Part shown: positions 22,228-23,450 of the stretch, in pieces
Position numbering within the stretch: position 1 is the stretch's first letter
How the letters are laid out: each line of letters opens with the position of its first letter
The notes under the pieces: generated by a model
Seen by the model: the letters and a program-made list of their open reading frames with translations, nothing else
What the model was told of the DNA's origin: nothing
Databases searched by the model: none
Assembly: GCA_937967645.1 (NCBI GenBank)
Contig: CALBTT010000148.1
Location: 1-23,450 of the forward strand
Source: an uncultured Zoogloea sp.
Lineage (GTDB): Bacteria; Pseudomonadota; Gammaproteobacteria; Burkholderiales; Rhodocyclaceae
DNA: 23,450 bases
Reading direction: 5' to 3'
Made by a program: the position numbers and the translations under genes

Positions 22228-22977
22228 ATGCGCAAGACCGTCATCGCCTCCGCCCTGATCGCCGCCAGCGTCATCCTGCCGACCATGGCCCACGCTGAAG
22301 AGGCCGCGCCGGCTCCCGAGCACACCTTCACCAGCAACATCGGCTTTGCTTCCGAGTACGTCTATCGCGGCATCGGCCAGACCAACCGCAAGCCGGCGGT
22401 GCAGGGCGGCTTTGATTACGCGCATTCCAGCGGCCTCTACGTGGGTACCTGGGCCTCCAACGTGTCCTGGCTGAGCGATGGCAACTCCACCGTCAGCAAC
22501 AGCCTCGAGATGGACTTCTACGGCGGCTTCAAGAACACCGTCGGTGACTTCAGCTATGACGTGGGTCTGCTGCAGTACTTCTACCCGGGCAGCGGCTACG
22601 GCAACAACCCGAACACCCTCGAAGGCTACGTGGCCGGGACTTACAGCATCCTGACCCTGAAGTACTCCCACTCCTTCAGCGACCTGTTCGGCTGGGCCGG
22701 CTCGAAGAACTCCGGCTACCTGGACCTGACCGCCAACTACGAGCTGGTGCCCAGCGTGAATCTGGTTGCCCACGTGGGTCGCCAGAAGGTGAATGGCGCC
22801 GCGTCCGATGGCGCCTCCTACACCGACTACAAGCTCGGCGTGACCAAGGACTTCAGCGGTACCGTGGTCGGCCTCAGCTATGTCAATACGAATGCTTCCA
22901 GCGCCTGGTACACCAACCTGCTGGGCAAGGATCTGGGCAAGGACCGCGTGGTTCTGTCCATCACCCGTACCTTCTAA
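22228..22977 (+). CDS. TorF family putative outer-membrane porin
   Basis: 249 residues. The ATG at 22228 follows AGGAG by 10 bases; frames extending upstream start inside the promoter. A Sec signal ends near MAHA-EEAAP. The mature chain is built of alternating beta strands typical of an outer-membrane barrel: FTSNIGFASEYVYRGIGQT (near residue 35, the family signature), KPAVQGGFDYAHSSGLYVGTW, EMDFYGGFKNTVGDFSYDVG, and a C-terminus that ends in aromatic Phe (SITRTF), as expected for Bam substrates. The TorF name comes from the Shewanella TMAO cluster; substrate specificity is unknown. Here it sits upstream of glnK-amtB behind a sigma-54 promoter, which suggests it admits ammonium or another small nitrogen compound. 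That is inference from the operon. Confidence 0.85.
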   Translation: MRKTVIASALIAASVILPTMAHAEEAAPAPEHTFTSNIGFASEYVYRGIGQTNRKPAVQGGFDYAHSSGLYVGTWASNVSWLSDGNSTVSNSLEMDFYGGFKNTVGDFSYDVGLLQYFYPGSGYGNNPNTLEGYVAGTYSILTLKYSHSFSDLFGWAGSKNSGYLDLTANYELVPSVNLVAHVGRQKVNGAASDGASYTDYKLGVTKDFSGTVVGLSYVNTNASSAWYTNLLGKDLGKDRVVLSITRTF

Positions 22978-23031
22978 TTCCCGCAACCGCACGGCGGCCG
23001 CCCGTCGGCCGTCGGTCTGAGGATCCAAGCC

Positions 23032-23370
23032 ATGAAACTCGTTACTGCCATCATCAAGCCCTTCAAACTCGACGAAGTGCGTGAAGCCCTCTCCGCCATT
23101 GGCGTGCAGGGCATCACCGTGACCGAGGTCAAGGGCTTCGGCCGCCAGAAGGGCCATACGGAGCTGTACCGCGGCGCCGAATACGTGGTCGATTTTCTGC
23201 CCAAGGTGAAGATCGAGGCCGCCGTGAAGACCGAGATCCTCGATCAGGTCATTGAAGCCATCGAGAAGTCTGCCAGCACCGGCAAGATCGGCGACGGCAA
23301 GATCTTCGTGTTCGACCTGGAACAAGCCATTCGTATCCGTACCGGCGAGTCCGGGACCGAAGCGCTATAA
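23032..23370 (+). CDS. glnK: P-II nitrogen regulatory protein GlnK
   Basis: 112 residues, complete P-II protein. It begins MKLVTAIIKPFKLDEVREAL and has the T-loop with uridylylation site Tyr51 (GAEYVVDF), the B-loop around TGKIGDGKIFV (about 83-93) that binds ATP/ADP, and RTGE near residues 101-108. It senses nitrogen and energy state through 2-oxoglutarate and adenine nucleotides and, in its unmodified form, plugs the AmtB channel. GAGG lies 10-13 bases before the ATG. It is 54 bases downstream of the porin gene, and a probable amtB starts 17 bases after it. GlnK rather than GlnB is preferred because of the amtB link. Confidence 0.95.
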   Translation: MKLVTAIIKPFKLDEVREALSAIGVQGITVTEVKGFGRQKGHTELYRGAEYVVDFLPKVKIEAAVKTEILDQVIEAIEKSASTGKIGDGKIFVFDLEQAIRIRTGESGTEAL

Positions 23371-23386
23371 AAGGGAGCCTTCAATC

Positions 23387-23403
23387 ATGAGAAAAATCGT
23401 CAC
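23387..23403 (+). CDS. amtB: Start of a probable ammonium transporter gene amtB (cut by contig end)
   Basis: ATG with GGGAG 9 bases upstream, then about five codons (MRKIV) before adapter sequence begins. The length is far too short for sequence recognition; the call rests on the near-universal glnK-amtB pairing and the strong ribosome site. The N-terminus MRKIV would fit a signal-like start of AmtB. Confidence 0.5.
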
Positions 23404-23450
23404 AGATCGGAAGAGCACACGTCTGAACTCCAGTCACGAATCACCATCTC
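23404..23450 (+). other. Illumina TruSeq P7-side adapter with index (not genomic)
   Basis: Bases 23404-23437 match the TruSeq indexed adapter as I know it (AGATCGGAAGAGCACACG... to CAGTCAC). They are followed by an 8-base index (GAATCACC) and ATCTC, the next adapter bases. The orientation is that expected at the 3' end of a library molecule. Because the genomic sequence ends in CAC and the adapter starts with A, the exact junction could differ by one base. Confidence 0.97.

Overview
This is a GC-rich (roughly two-thirds G+C by eye), gene-dense chromosomal contig from a Gram-negative bacterium. Most likely it is a betaproteobacterium of the Rhodocyclales type (Azospira/Dechlorosoma-like). That placement is inference from gene content and order (comM, ubiK and glnK-amtB close together; liv cassette; Aer-type chemoreceptor; DUF779 beside an ExaC-type aldehyde dehydrogenase), not from a marker gene. 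Both ends are Illumina adapter: 1-47 is P5-side TruSeq adapter and 23404-23450 is P7-side adapter with an 8-base index. The biological sequence is therefore 48-23403, and the genes at both edges are truncated by the assembly.

Layout. 49-1037 (+): C-terminal tail of a membrane protein (CobN-like by context), an ExbB/TolQ-type channel protein and a DUF2149 protein that resembles ExbD in its membrane segment. 1059-3038 (-): DUF779 protein and ExaC-type aldehyde dehydrogenase behind a near-consensus sigma-54 promoter, with an upstream dyad cluster and a possible IHF site. 3273-5639 (-): Aer-like PAS chemoreceptor with a sigma-28 type promoter, and a BamE-like lipoprotein. 5763-11823 (+): a complete branched-chain amino acid type ABC importer with two tandem paralogous binding proteins, then livH, livM, livG and livF. 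REP-like palindromes lie after each binding-protein gene. 11935-12495 (+): CJM1_0395-type putative metalloprotease, overlapping tail to tail with a methyltransferase-like gene (12486-13199, -). 13314-13859 (+): NUDIX hydrolase with a strong terminator.

14009-17782 (+) is an apparent operon: DUF6502 protein (with an HTH-like segment), DUF5666 lipoprotein, a monohaem cytochrome c and a Tat-exported flavocytochrome c sulfide dehydrogenase flavoprotein. Its promoter (TTGAAA-17-TAGAAT) has a perfect 9-3-9 palindrome filling the spacer, which looks like an operator. This is the most interesting unit in the window. 17790-20940 (-): Bcr/CflA efflux protein, a small membrane-anchored protein with a TTG start, and ComM. 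21014-21944 (-): YceI (TTG start) and UbiK with a terminator. 22228-23403 (+): TorF-type porin, glnK and the first codons of a probable amtB, behind a perfect sigma-54 promoter with NtrC-like half-sites upstream.

How they fit together: the window combines regulated nutrient scavenging (liv importer; porin-GlnK-AmtB nitrogen module), carbon oxidation (aldehyde dehydrogenase), energy taxis, periplasmic sulfide oxidation and core housekeeping. No rRNA, tRNA, CRISPR array, insertion sequence or phage gene was seen, and no gene-free stretch exceeds 300 bases.
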